NCBI GenBank assembly: GCA_036417435.1
Contig: CM070905.1
Coordinates: 24,095,592-24,159,591 of the forward strand
Source: Inia geoffrensis
Taxonomy: Eukaryota; Chordata; Mammalia; Artiodactyla; Iniidae
Direction of reading: 5' to 3'
DNA: 64,000 nucleotides
Shown: piece after piece, positions 47,441-60,002 of the stretch
How the letters are laid out: each line of letters begins with the position of its first letter
Numbering within the stretch: the first letter of the stretch is position 1
The notes under the pieces: model-generated
Database searches by the model: none
What the model was told of the DNA's origin: nothing
Seen by the model: only the letters and a program-made list of their open reading frames with translations
Translations under genes and position numbers: made by a program

Positions 47441-48740
47441 TTAAGGCTCTTACTGGCTCTCAAGAACATCTCTCTTTCCTGGCCAATATGCAGTGAAAAT
47501 GGGACCTTCCTATAGCTATCGCTGTGTTCTCTTCTCCCTCCTCTTGGAGCTGTCCAGTCTCCTTCAGAACCAGCTCTACTGCCCTCCGGGGCCTGAGCAG
47601 AATTCGGACCACTGGGGCCCCAGAGGTGGCCCAAGGGCCACGTGTGCTGACTAAGGAGTTGGATTCTCAGGACTATACATAACAGCTTCCTGATTCTTAG
47701 GTTCAATGGCAGGCAGAAACCACGGGATCCCACAGAGGGCAATGGCTGCTAGGGAAAAGGTGAAGTAGACAAGGCAGGGTGCTCACAGTGGGAACGATGG
47801 ATTGGCCTTCTCCCAACTTTAGCCTTGGAAGCTTTGCAGAGTAAAGGATTGACAGAGGTCTTAGAGCACCTCTCAAGGGCAACTTCTCCACAGCAGAGTG
47901 GTTTCTGCTTATTTGGCTGAACAATGAGACTATCTGGGGAGGCGGGGGGCTCTGTAACTCCTCTCCTCCATTGCATCTACCCTGGCCCCAGCTCTAAAAT
48001 CATGATCTGGTCGCCACTCCCACAATTTGTTCTAGGGCCTTCTATCACTCTTTGGTGTAAAGTTGCATTCTACTATCAGTGAAGACAGAGCAGACAGGCT
48101 AGTTTCTAAGGCCTAGGGACATCCGCTCTATCATGGCTGTTAACATGTACTGTAGCTAGCAACTTTTTGGGACGGGGGCGGGGGGCTGGTGGGGGGAGGG
48201 CAGCAGCCTAGTAAAGAGTCCCTTGAAGACAATGCCTATTAATGGGGAAGAGATGCACAGTCCATGCCGTTAATGGTGGAGATGGGTAGAGATTAAGAGA
48301 AGGCTAAGTGGGCCTTACTCAGCCCAGGCTACTACCTTAGGGGGCCAGAGCCCACAATTCAGGCTTCAACATTTTACTGCAACAAAGCAGCAAGGGCTTA
48401 AAATTAGAGAAGAAAAAGAGAACATTTATATCCAAACATATGTCTGATTTTATCTCCTCTGCTGGCACTCAGCACTCCGTGCCATCGGCTAATGCAGGCA
48501 CTGTTCACGCCATTTCTAAATCCTGCCTCAGCTAAACTGCAAGGCAGCTTTTGGCTCAAAGCACCTCTCTTGTTTTCCGTCCATTCAGAAAGCACCCTTT
48601 TCCCCGGAGTGGGGAAGAATGGTTTGGGTAGTGGATTAAGGTGGTTTTCATCTTTGATTTAAATTGAAATGAAGTAAATTGCTTCTTGGAGCAGGGATAA
48701 AGGCTTCAGGAACCTTCAGTGAAATATACATATCTGCAAA
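47441..48740. other. Non-coding stretch
   Basis: A G-rich, possible quadruplex-forming run lies at about 48,169-48,200. No gene recognised. Confidence 0.45.
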
Positions 48741-48744
48741 GCAA

Positions 48745-48930
48745 CATAGCATAGTGCTTACAAGTATGGACTCTGAAGCCAGTCTTCCTGGGTTGGATCC
48801 CAGCTCTATCACTTACTAGTTATGTGACTTTGGACAAATACTCGTTTTCCTCGTCTGTACAATGGGCATAATATTGGTATCTACCTCACTGCTCCGCAGT
48901 TGTTGTAGGAATTGAAATTTGACGATAAGG
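48745..48930 (+). mobile_element. MIR SINE
   Basis: Well-preserved: CATAGCATAGTGCTTACAAG, TATCACTTACTAGTTATGTG, TACAATGGGCATAATATTGG, ATCTACCTCACTGCTC. Confidence 0.85.
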
Positions 48931-51700
48931 GGACAGACCAACTGACTAGCCCCCATCACCACCTCTATTCTTGAACCTCATCCATGTCCAAAGAGAGAAC
49001 ATGCCTACTGAGCTACTCTAAAGAGGAAGGATAATTAATTATCCAGAAGTCCTGGGCAGCACGACAGCACTGTCTACAAGCCCAAACACTGTGGGAAAGA
49101 TGGGGTGCACTTTTCTTCCCAGGAAAACACTGCCTTGTGCTCTGTTCTTTAATCTAGCTCTTTAGATGGCCCAAGGCACTGTCTTAGGCAAGGAACGGAT
49201 TACCTTTTCTTATGGTGGGTCAGGAGAAAGGAAAGATGCTGCTGCTGGAGGTGCACAAGCTGAGGGCTGGGACAGGAAGCACCTACTAAAAGTCCTGGTC
49301 CTTTACCAGGAGAGTGAGCTTCCCAGTGTCTCGTCACCTCGCCCTGTTTCCTTATCAGAGTGCTTTACCAAGGGAGGTGGGCCCACGGAGGCACCAGGAA
49401 GAAGGGAGCACAGAGAGGGCTGCTGGGGCTTCAAAGAGGTATTGGAGGGCTTGAAGGAAAGAAAGGCAGGAAAAAGCACCATAATTTGAGCAAGTGAGAG
49501 CAGGATGGAGCTATGTGGTAGATGCACAGGCTAAGGGGCTGCAATGCAGTTAGGGAGGAAAGCCAGGGAGATTCCTCTGCCCTAGCAAGCAGGAGGCTGG
49601 CTGGACCCTGGACGGGGGGGAGGGCCAGTAGTGCGATATTCATGGCACGGAACAGAGCAGAAGAAAAGCAGGGAGATCAACTTTCCAAGAGAAGCCAAAG
49701 AAAGAATGCATTTGATTTCCTAATGAGAGGCTAGAATTAGATTTTAGGATGATCACAGGTTTCATCCTCTGGAACATGCCAGCTTTGCTGTCAGTACTTG
49801 GGCCAAACCACCTGCCCACGACAGTCCTGTTCCCGATGCTGGAGGCTGTCCACTGCTTGGCGGGGGGGAGGGGGGCAACCCCGCCCTCAGGGCTGTAATC
49901 AAATTCTGATCCTGATGGGCTCCCTCAGGGCCTCCCTCATTTCTGTGAAGGCACAGTCATGGGGGGAGAGGAGAGGAGAGGAGAGGGTGCAGCTCACTGT
50001 TTATCCACGAAAAGAGTGTTATACAAATCGTGTTTTCCCATAAAACTAATGACGACTGTTGAGTTCAGTGCACATGGACCCTGGCAGTGAGTCAGAAAGG
50101 TCAGGCCTGGGCCCATGGGGGAGAGCCCTCGGAGAGGCTCTCCTGGCAAAGGAAGTTAAGCATTTGAGAGGATGGCGCTGTCTTCTCTAGCTTATCCTGG
50201 TAAAGACTCTTCAACCTACAGCAGCGAGGCACTGACAGGCTACTCTAATGCCAGGTGTGGGAACTGGATGGACCAAAGTAGTACCTGGCCTTCTGGGTTC
50301 ATCGATTCTGTGTGCCTAGGAACAATACTAGAGCAATTACTGAAGTTTAGATTAATTACTAAATACCAAAGGAACAGCCCTTGATCTACTTGCTTCTTTA
50401 ATATCCACCCACCTTCTTATATCTCCCATTAATAAAAAGCACCCCCCGTTAATTCTCCTATCAGATTCCCCCCCCCCCGCATAATTCCCATTTGCGTACA
50501 ACCGTCTGCCATGATAGGACCTAGGATATCCCGCAAGATCCTTCCATTCTAGAAGCCTGATGGCTCTTTCTTCCTTCTAACAGTTCTGCTTCCTCTCCCA
50601 AGGCAAGTCCTTAATCTGTAGTCTCTTACATTTCTTTAATAAGGTCTCAACCCTGGTTTCCCTGTCTGTGCAGATGCTCATGTAGTCACCAGATAAGCCA
50701 CTCTACCTGCTCAATGAGTCAGCAAAGATGAGGGAGAGGTGTTTTCACACACTAACTGTTCCCTGTGCAAAGTTTGGTTTCCTGGCCTCGGGCTACTTCT
50801 TCCCAGGCTTCAAGGCCCTACCCACTCACCCAGGTTCATTAAGAACATTCATACAGGTCCTCCCACTCAGGTTCCACCCAGGAGGTGAACTGAATGAGCT
50901 GTAGGCAGTTCCCTGGATAGTGCCGCTGTGTTTGTAGGAACACACAGCGCACCCCTCACAATAGGCCCATCACAGTCCCAGAAATGGAGGCCAGGCCTCA
51001 TACTAAGAGCCTATTCCTGCAGCCCACCAGCTGCAGTGGATACAGTTATAATCTATTACCACTGCAAGACGACTTAATTTCTGGACTTAAAGGAGGTCGG
51101 ATAATACTTTATCCTATTAGCGTCTGCCTGTGTGAATTGACACTGGCTTCCTTCTGACATGACAGCATATTCTTCCAATTCATCTCTTAAGGGGATGAAT
51201 TGGGGAAGTCTGGAGTAAGATAGGAGGGAGGGCCAAGGAAGAGACTGCTAAAGGAACCAGGGGAAGGGAAGACAATCTTCACATTAGGAATGGGGAGAGG
51301 AGACTTAGAGGGATATGGCAAGACTGAGACGGCTCAAAACATGTTTGCATTTCATTTTGTCTCCCTTGTGAGGGAAGCGACAGCAACTACTGGATGTGTC
51401 GTATGCTTGTGTCTGAGGAAAAAAGGTTCTGAAGCCACAGAGAAGCACAAACACAATAAGGAATTGGCCTATTCCATGTGCCTCTGGTTTCAGCTCGTTG
51501 GTCTGCAGGGTAGCTTTCCCTTTAATTCCTCTTCCACCTTCCTGTTTTAAGTCCACATCTGCTCTGACCAGTGAGTGGTATCATAATAGCTGAGGGCAGC
51601 TCCACAGTGTGTTCTCACTGCTGGTCGACCTTGGAATGGCAATGGTCACTGAGGACAGAATGATGGTTTACAGCTTCTAACTTCAGGAATGTGGAGACAG
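48931..51700. other. Non-coding stretch
   Basis: Contains a (GAGAG)n run near 49,965-49,985 and a C run near 50,468. No gene recognised. Confidence 0.45.
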
Positions 51701-51704
51701 TGAA

Positions 51705-51855
51705 GGGAGCTTCCAAGTTAATTCAGAAAATCTAGTTGAACCCTCTCATTTTATTTGTGAGGAAAACGAAGCCCAGGGGGGATGTGACTGCCAGTGCCTG
51801 CTAGCTGGTGATGCAGAGACCAGGTCTCTGGGTTCTCAGCCTAGCACCGGCAGGG
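51705..51855 (-). mobile_element. MIR-like fragment
   Basis: CCTCTCATTTTATTTGTGAGG, AAACGAAGCCCAGG and CCAGGTCTCTGGGTTCTCAG resemble reverse-strand MIR. Confidence 0.55.
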
Positions 51856-51870
51856 CCACTGTGACTTACA

Positions 51871-51884
51871 ACTCCAGGGGGCGC
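51871..51884 (+). promoter_or_regulatory. CTCF-like motif
   Basis: ACTCCAGGGGGCGC matches 12 of 14 core CTCF positions. Confidence 0.4.
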
Positions 51885-52464
51885 CACTGACAGAAGCTAC
51901 AAAGTGATTAGTGGCCCCTGGAGTTTGCAATTTGGTGCAGTCCCTTACCCTTTGTTTCCAGGGAGGGCGGGAAAGAAAAGAAAGGCCTTTCAGGCCAGTA
52001 CTTTATCTGTGCTTAATGCTGTCAGCCAGATGGTGCCCATTCCTGACTTCACTCAAACAGCTAGAGCTGAGAAACCAGGCAACTTTTCCTTTCTCTTCAA
52101 CCATGAGCGTTCCAGGGCATGGGAGTTCTGATGGCTGCTCAAACAGCTAACAAATTAGAAGGAGCACTTGTGGCTGAGGCCGCCCTCCCCATCCCTATAA
52201 AAGTGAAGAGCTGTAAAGAACAGGTATCCCTGTGAAAGGAAGTTTTGCAGAAGCTCAGTCATGTCAGAGGTCCATTCAAGGTCAAGTGGACCACTGGAGA
52301 AGCAGGGACGTCTAGAGTTCTGCTTCTGCCTTCCCTGGTATTGTAAGCAAGGAGACCCTCACAGGGAAAGCTCAGGCAGCCCAGGCTGACTCGGGGCCTG
52401 CAGCTAGGAAACGTCTCCTCTTCCCCCATCTCAACAAATCCCCTCTTGGGAAACGGAGTGGCGC

Positions 52465-52640
52465 TGCCTAGAATTTTATCACATATATTTAATTAGAATC
52501 TATCTCCTTCATGATTGGTTTCAAGTGAAGTCCCAATAGAAACATTCTAAAAGACAGCCGCTTTCAGCCAAGGATCTCTTTTAACCAAGTTAATTTAGCA
52601 GAAATTTGCCATCTCGGATCGGGTGGAGTTACCTCTCCTC
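52465..52640. promoter_or_regulatory. Enhancer-like block
   Basis: CATATATTTAATTAGAATC, CATGATTGGTTTCAAG and CCAAGTTAATTTAGCAG give homeodomain and CCAAT-type cores in repeat-free sequence. Candidate conserved non-coding element. Confidence 0.3.
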
Positions 52641-53893
52641 TCAACTTCAAAGCTGGGAAGAGAGGGGAGGTGGGGAATGCAGAGAAATAAAGAGGAGGGC
52701 GGGGGCTTTGAGCAAATGAATTTCTGTCTATTAAGGAGCAGTAATTTCTGCTAGCTCCCCTAGAGACTGGTCCCCTCCAATAATGGCCTGACTCTAATGA
52801 TTCCCACTCCTAAGCAACAGCCTGTGTTCTGCTGGTGTTGAGATGAACAGTGCCAGGGAAATTCCCTTTCTCTCGGAGGTGCTGCTATTATCATCATGCA
52901 GGAGAGATTACCAGCCAGGAGGATGTGCTGCTGTTGGGGGGACAGAAAGATAACCAGAGAATGTACCTCTCCAAGGCATGGTACTGCTGACCTAGGACAA
53001 AAAAAGGCTGAGAGATAGGCTAGAGGTTAGTGATAAGATGAAAGGGCAGACACTCTGGACAGGAGGGAGAAGACAGCAGAAAGTAAAAGCTTAGGCACCT
53101 GCTGAGGAGTTGATAAACTTAATGCAAGACTAGCAGGCACTGGCTGGGAGGCAGGGGGAGGTCACAGGGGTGTGGGGTGTGTGGGGATGAGTTAAGCTCA
53201 GGCATAATGAACAAAAACTGATCTCATTTGAGATATGCAACATGGTAATATGAAAGCTGAATCAATTTCAGGTCCCTAAATATTGATCACCTTCCGGGCA
53301 GAAGCACAGGTGTGTGGGCTAACACCGAAATTGCAGGGATAACTGAAGCTGCAGTGTCAGTTGAGGGGTGGGGTCCTCTCATCCTGCCCTCTCCCTTCTC
53401 ATACACTGAATACGGTGGGGAAAAAAGCTAATACCGTGGCTCTAAGTACTGCTGAGGCTGCTGCCAGCAGGTCTTGAGTAGGGGGTGGGGAGTCCCCTTA
53501 TTTTGCCCCCGGTGGCTTCCCTGTGATGGAGATGCACTGCTTCCAGAGGCTGCCTTGCCAGATGTGCCAGCAGGCAGCCCGGCCACAGAGCCTGCAGTGC
53601 AGACAGATGCCCTGGGCCGTGTTCAGGATGGCGAGACCCTTTATGGTACTGCGGCTCAGCTCTGGGGCAGTGCCAGAGCAGCAGGGTAATGTTCCTCAGC
53701 CAAATTCATTCCCCCCCGCCCCAAACCTCTTCAAATATGTGGGCCACGGAGAGAAGCAAATTTAATTAAATTACTGTATCGTGGGCTGCCCTTCCTGGGC
53801 AAGGGCTAAAAACAGGCTCATGCTGACATGCAGACCCATCTGTGTGCACAGAGCACGCATTTCTTTGTGCTTGGCAGCTGGATAGGGTTGGCA

Positions 53894-53907
53894 GCGCCCA
53901 CTGCTGG
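53894..53907 (-). promoter_or_regulatory. CTCF-like motif
   Basis: Read on the - strand, CCAGCAGTGGGCGC matches 13 of 14 core CTCF positions. This is one of the two best CTCF candidates in the window. Confidence 0.45.
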
Positions 53908-55014
53908 CCCCGGTGAGCCGGTCCCTTTGCTGCAGCAAGGCAGAGTCAACACAGATGTAGCCCAGGCCCCGTGCGGCTCCGCTGACCTTTTCCTTTCTAC
54001 TTAAAAGATGACTGAGTGGTACTCCCCCTTCCTCCATCAGTTCCTTTCTCCTCAAACGCCTCTCTTGCTGACACCCAGGACTTTCCCATAAGGCGGTACC
54101 CTAGCCGAGCCAGGGAAGGAGGAATGAATCTGTAGGGAGGTGTGATTCAGAACCGTGCAGGGCAGGGTTTGTTTGGCTTGGCAGGAGATGGAGGGGTCTC
54201 CCTGGCGATTCTCTAGAGTGTCACCTCAGCAGTTCCCCACTGGCAGCTCCGTGCTGGAGACAGAACCGTTTTCAGGTGCCAGAGCATAGCAGCAAAGCTC
54301 TCCGTCCCTGCACGGACTTCATGGTTGATATAGAACCTGGCCATCACACACAGGGGCAAGGAAGTTCAGTGGCAGTGGCAACGAGAACCCTTTAATATGT
54401 GGAAATCAACACCCCAAACAAATGCTGGCTGTGCTGTACCTGTCAGCCCCACGAGATCATTTCATCTCGCCTCTGGAAGTTTGGGCCTCACAGTCCAGCT
54501 TACAAAGTACCACGAGGGTAAAGAGCTGGGAAATGGCCTGAGGCAGAATTGGGTGTGCAGAGTGGGAGACGATGACGGGTTGGGGCGGGGGAGGGTGGTG
54601 CCTTTCCATTTGGAACTGAGACCCAGGAAGACTCAGCTGGGGAATCTTTTCCCTGCCTGCCCAGAGAGAACAGTGCCATCTCTCATGCCTAAAGTTACAG
54701 TGAATGCCACACACGGAGCCTGAGAGGTCGCCTTGGGCTGGGACAACAAGAACAATCTAGCTGGGCAGCTTGCAGCTGTACTTATGCAGCCCCCTCGGGC
54801 CCAGGGCATCCTGGCGTCAAGCAGACACCCAGATGATGGGGGCAGTGCAGGCAACTCTCTAGGTCCCTAGCTCGGCAGGCTTACAGGCAGTGCCACAGTG
54901 AGTTGAGAGGGCGGAACCTCCCTACCCCAAGCTCCAAGCCTCTGAGCCGCTGTTACAGGACGAGAGGCTGGGCCAGAAGAAGATGGCAGCATCCCCACAT
55001 CCTCCGCTGGAGCT

Positions 55015-55029
55015 CTGCTGCCCTCTAGA
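55015..55029 (-). promoter_or_regulatory. CTCF-like motif (weaker)
   Basis: On the - strand it reads CTAGAGGGCAGCAG, with the central CTAGAGGGCAG matching the CTCF core. Confidence 0.3.
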
Positions 55030-56575
55030 CACTGTGCTCAGTGGCTCCAAGGCGCCTTTATCACTGGGGGTAAGGGGTGGGGTGGGGGGTAGTGTATCTG
55101 CTAAGGTTTCTGGCTACAAAAATGTTACTTTAAGGGTTTAGACAAATCCTGTCAATTTTGGACCCTTGGGACCCAACTCAAGAACCTGGACTGTGCCTGG
55201 AAGTCACCTTAGTCCAGCGGTTCTAAATGACGAGGACGTGTGGATCAAAAATGAAAGCAGGCAGGTCGATAAAACGTGGTGATACTTGAAGAGAAGAAAA
55301 TGGATCCAAGAGAATAAGTTTCCTGGGGCTAACAGGCTAAGCAGCAACTGTAGCAGGAAGAGAAAGCAACATACCTTGCTGGACAGAAGCCCCGGGGAAC
55401 AGGGCCAGTCCTGAAGAACAGGAAATCGACCAGTTTGGTGATACCTATCATGTGGCTTTAGAGACACAAAAAGGTTCCTAGGTACTGGACTAGGGTAAAA
55501 GATCTTTCTTCCTTACTTAGCAAATCGGATAGAAGAGAGTAGACCCCAACCCTAGGCTGTAGGTAACCATGATATTTGGAGCGGAATCAGGCCCCTTAAC
55601 TCCATCCCATCCACTGTCTCACGTTCACTAGGACATGAGAATGCTCATCAAATGACTGGTTCTAACTGGGGAAATAGAGGCTCTGCAGGCAGCCTCTGTC
55701 TTTAGTCAACTATGTTATTGGTCCTTGGGTGCCAATAAAGATACCGTATATCTCAGTCCTGATATCCCCGCATGAAAAGGGTTGGCTTTAGGGGCTGTGT
55801 TGAAGCAGCCTCAGACTGTTTCCTCCAACGGAGAATTCTTGGAAATAATGTGGGTAGCAGCTAAGCCTCAGGGTAAATCACGTGAATACTGGTATTGCTG
55901 GAGCAATGGCATGCCAATAGCTGCTGGGGTCCCCTAGGTTTACAGACGACCTGAATGAGCCAATGTGTCTGTGCTGATTGCCCCATCCAAAGCTGTACCG
56001 GTGGCTGAGGAGCCTGCTGCCGCAGCATCCCTCCCTGCTGCAGGCTGCTGCCAGAGGGCATGGCTGTGGGTCTCACTCAGGCCGAGCCTGCTAAATGGGA
56101 CCCTTATTCCTGTGCGTCTGCAGCTCGGCAGGGACCTAGCACCGGGAAAGGCAGAGTGAGGCCAGCCCTGGTGCGGCATGTCTTTCTCGTGTACAAGGTC
56201 ACCCACGACCCCTCTCACATTTGTCATCTGCCACTTCATTTCTCTTGGAGAGGGACAAGGAGAAAGGAAATGAACTGATTACAGTAGTAGGTTACAGGGC
56301 ACCACCTTTCGGTACCTGGAGCCGGTCTGAGAAACCGAGGCGCTGTAGACAAGTTGCCCAGTCTACATTAAAGGGAGAGAAGGGGAGGAAAAGAAGGAAC
56401 GCTTATTTCTGCTCTCGCCTCATTCTCTCTCAGCTCCCAGGAATAGTTAGGAAGCAGAGTGGGTAAAACTAAGGCTATTTGCAAAAACAGATTAGCTCTC
56501 ATGCAGGCTGGAAAGTGTTTCCTGCATAATCTGAACTTAGACCTTGCTGTACCCTTGTCCTATGTGGTTCAGATA

Positions 56576-56576
<1 letters not shown>

Positions 56577-56614
<38 letters not shown>

Positions 56615-56620
56615 TTTAGC
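56577..56620. repeat. (AT)n microsatellite followed by poly(T)
   Basis: About 15 AT units then a T run. Self-complementary and likely length-variable. Confidence 0.9.
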
Positions 56621-57494
56621 GTGTTGTCTGGGTGAATATGCCAGAGCATGAACTAAGAGTGGTCTCCGTGGCAGCCCCAGGTTGACCTGCAGGCCAGGCC
56701 TGGCCCAGGCCCTTCATCGCTGGGAAAGCAGGACAGGAGCAGGAGGGCAGTGGCGGGCGTCACTGGATAAGGCCGGGGCCGTCTGCACTACTGTGAGTCA
56801 AGGTTGGCTCAGACAGGAGACGCGAGGGGGGAGGTGCAGCTCCTGACGGCTCCGACAGCTTGGACCTGTCCAGGCCAACAAGCCGCTCAAGTGCAAGAAC
56901 AGCCAGCCAAGTAGGCAGAGCACGAATAAGGACTTAAAGCTTGAAATATCTGACAAGAGATGGAGGGAGGGGAGGACGCCGTCTGGGATTTCAACTGGTG
57001 TCTGGCCTTGCCTCTCACTGCTGAGGCAGACGCTTCTGCTACTGCAGGGTGGGATGTGACGCCTGGGAGCTGGTGGGCGTAACCCAGGTGAGAATCCCTT
57101 GAGCTAGATTTTTTTTTTAAAAAACCTTCATTTCAACAAATTGCAAAGACAGCTCTGGATTGTTCTCCCTCACTAATGCCCTCCGAAACAAAATCGAACT
57201 GCTGTCCACAGACACCTGTTCCCCTCCAGTCACCTGCCTGAGGTTAAGCAGCCCTGGGCTCTGTGTGCGCGTGTGGGTAGGCCTGCACCGTCAATCACAC
57301 GGCCTGGGATGGCAGCTGTGTCTCAGAGCTAGCTAAGGGAGGCGACACGGGGCACCCGGAAGCGACAGACACTCTTCTGCTCTTCCACCTTCCTGTGGTT
57401 GGTGGGGGTCGGTGAGGGGGGAAGGCCAGCAGTGGGGTGCTCAGTGCCGTTACAGCTCCTCCTGGTGAAGACGCTTTGAAAAGACAGTGGTTGT

Positions 57495-57655
57495 CAGTCC
57501 CAAGTACATATTCCCCACACTGAGGGAGCTGTTAAAAAATACCAGTGTCCCGACTCTAGATCACACATGGAGGAGACAGCACTTTGATATTTTCAAAATG
57601 TATCCAGGTGATCCGAGGGCACGCCCAGGATGACAGCCTCTGCTCTAGACTTGAG
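57495..57655. mobile_element. MER5-like (hAT) fragment
   Basis: CACACTGAGGGAGCTGTTAAAAAATACC and CCAGGTGATCCGAGGGC resemble the interior of a MER5-type element. Diverged. Confidence 0.45.
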
Positions 57656-58150
57656 AAAGCAGGGAGAAGACTCAGTGCTCAGACAGGACAGTCCTGTCAC
57701 TAACTCCAGAAGCGCCTCTTGTACATGGTTTTGCTTAAGCTGAGCCAGGGGTCCTGAGGTTTCATTCAGGTTCAGAAGAGTAACTTCCAAGAAAACTAGC
57801 CAGGTACCACTCGACTGATGGCCCTGAAAAAACACAGGGAAACCCTCCTACAAACATGTCGGCCTGCTCAGAGCCCCTGGCAAGGAGGGAGAGAGGACAG
57901 ATGTTCAGAGACCCATGAATATCAAATGGGAGAAATCGAGGCACAGAGGGAATACCATTTATTCCTGAGGAAGGTGGGAAAAGAACAGAAACCTTCCCTC
58001 GTCATAGGCTTCTCTACAAACTGATTCAGGCAGGGCTGCAGGTCAGCACCCAGTTTAGGTTCAGAAGCCTACATGAATGAGAAACTACTTTCTTAACTGT
58101 TAGGTTTCTGACCCTTAGCTGACTGGCACTCCCGGCCGTAGCCCTTCTGT
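57656..58150. other. Non-coding, nothing recognised
   Basis: No gene or repeat recognised. Confidence 0.4.
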
Positions 58151-58154
58151 GGTT

Positions 58155-58300
58155 CACTTATTCATGTGTATGCTTACTTAGAGCCCGTCTGGTGACCAGC
58201 ACTGTGCCAGGCACTGGGGAACAGCAGAGATGAAAGACTTGGGCCTTGCCCTTGAGGAGCTCAGGACAGTGGGGGAAACAGTTACGATGGAAGGTCTGAG
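58155..58300 (-). mobile_element. L2 3' end fragment
   Basis: CAGCACTGTGCCAGGCACTGG and GCCCTTGAGGAGCTCAGGAC are the reverse complement of the conserved L2 3' end. Confidence 0.65.
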
Positions 58301-59395
58301 CGTGGCGATGGGAGATATGTGCCAGGGAGCAGCACAGAGTCAGGGACAGCTTCTGCCCCCTCCCATCCAAAGAGCGCCTCCCAGGCTGCTCGTTCTTATG
58401 GGGAAGCAACTCCCCCCGTTGGAATTCTGGATGTAGGCACCGGACAGCAGCAGGACCAATACCGACTCAGACCCTGGGGGGACGACCTGCTCCAGGCCCT
58501 CCTAGAGGCGCAGGAGGTGACTTCGCACTTCTCTCAAGCTGGCATTTGCTGAAAGGACTATGTCAAGGCTTCCCCTGGGAGTGGGAAGGAGGGCACCCAG
58601 GCTCTCAGTAAATACTACGGGTAGTGAAGCTCCGGGCTGGTTGACCTTGGCAGTCTGTAGCCCACTCTCTGCTTCAGCTTCCCTTAGCGACACACAGACT
58701 CACTGAACGTCGAGGTGTAAATAGCAAAGCCCCCTGAACGAAGAGCTGCTAAGCCAGGGTCCTAAGCAAGGCTGTGCCGTGTAAACGTAGCAAGGAAGCT
58801 TCTAGCTTGCGCTCCATTTAGTGTGGCTGCAGCAAGCTGCTATTTGCCCCACCTGCTGAGCAGCCAGAGCAAAATCCTGCTTGGGAGTTGGAAGAGGCAC
58901 TGAGGACACAAAAGAGCCATCACAGACTTGCACGCAGAGCTGAGAACACGGGGGCTCCTGGGAGCAGGGGGAGGGGCAGGTTTCAGCCCCCCCTCCCCCG
59001 CTTCAGCAGAATCCCACTAGGAATAGTGTTGAACACGGAGGAAATCAGGACCCCCCGTGGCATGTGGCACAACGCAGCTGTCTTCTATCTCCTGTGTGGC
59101 GAGCAAGGTCCTCAGGCTGGAGTGTGGGAACGCTGGCAGGCAAACTACACGGCACAACAGCGCTCGGGGCTGGGTGACACTGAGGTCACTGGGTGCAAGA
59201 GGCAAAGCAGTCCAGCTGTCCACTGTGAACTCTGACTACAGACACAGGCCTGGTTTGTTCTTTGTGCCCACCCTGCTCCTCACCTACCCAAGAGTTTGGG
59301 GTCCAGATACTCGTAGGAACTCATCCTGAAAGGTCTTAGGTTATCCAAAATCAGAGCTGATCTACGGTGTGGGGTTCCAAATTTAATCTCTTAAA
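58301..59395. other. Non-coding, nothing recognised
   Basis: No gene or repeat recognised. Confidence 0.4.
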
Positions 59396-59895
59396 CCACT
59401 GCTTCTCAACCTGAGATGAGCATCAGAATCACCTGGGGAGCTTTTTAATTAAAATTTTTTTTCACTATTAGAAAAACCTTTCAATTTGAAAAATGTGAAA
59501 CACTGAAAATAGAGAATTGCCATGAACTCCCATACACCAACCATCCAGGCTCAACAATTACTGAACTTATCATATTTGGTTCATCTATCCCCCCTTCTCT
59601 CTGCTGAAGTATTTTAAAGCATAGCCCAGACATGATGTCATTTTGCCCTTCCATACTTCAGCAATGCATCTCTAAAAAACACAGCCATTTTCTTACATAA
59701 CCACAATGCCGCTATCACACCTAACACAATTAATAAAATTATTCCTTGCTATCACCTAATATGCCTGGAGAATGTAAAGTAAAAATCCGGCGCTTGATGA
59801 AGCCAGGGAGGCCCGGGTATTAAGATCTTTCCTAAGAGCCTCCCGCAGCTCCCAATCCCAGTGTGCAGGTGGGGCTGAGAGCCACTGCCTCATCA
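59396..59895. mobile_element. MER5/Charlie-type hAT element, interrupted
   Basis: Left end ACTGCTTCTCAACC...CATCAGAATCACCTGGGGAGC (59,398-59,444) and right part ending GGGGCTGAGAGCCACTG (about 59,770-59,888) have inverted terminal sequences typical of MER5-type elements. The middle is replaced by the L1-like segment below. Confidence 0.6.
59445..59770. mobile_element. L1-like fragment inside the hAT element
   Basis: AT-rich segment with GCTCAACAATTACTGAAC, GTATTTTAAAGCATAGCCCAG and CTTACATAACCACAATGCC, phrases seen in old mammalian L1 3' regions. No coding capacity. Confidence 0.5.
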
Positions 59896-59967
59896 CCCCA
59901 GGACTCCTCTATGGGGTCTGACACAAGCTCCACGAATGTCCTACAGCCCCCCCGTCACATGGTATAC

Positions 59968-59969
59968 AA

Positions 59970-59998
<29 letters not shown>
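59968..59998. repeat. Poly(A) run
   Basis: About 29 A residues after ATACAATA. No SINE body is recognised upstream. Confidence 0.85.

Positions 59999-60002
<4 letters not shown>

Larger units (their letters stand above)
51885..57490. other. Non-coding stretch
   Basis: Mostly unique-looking sequence. Enhancer-like block, CTCF-like motifs and an (AT)n tract are listed separately. No gene recognised. Confidence 0.45.
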
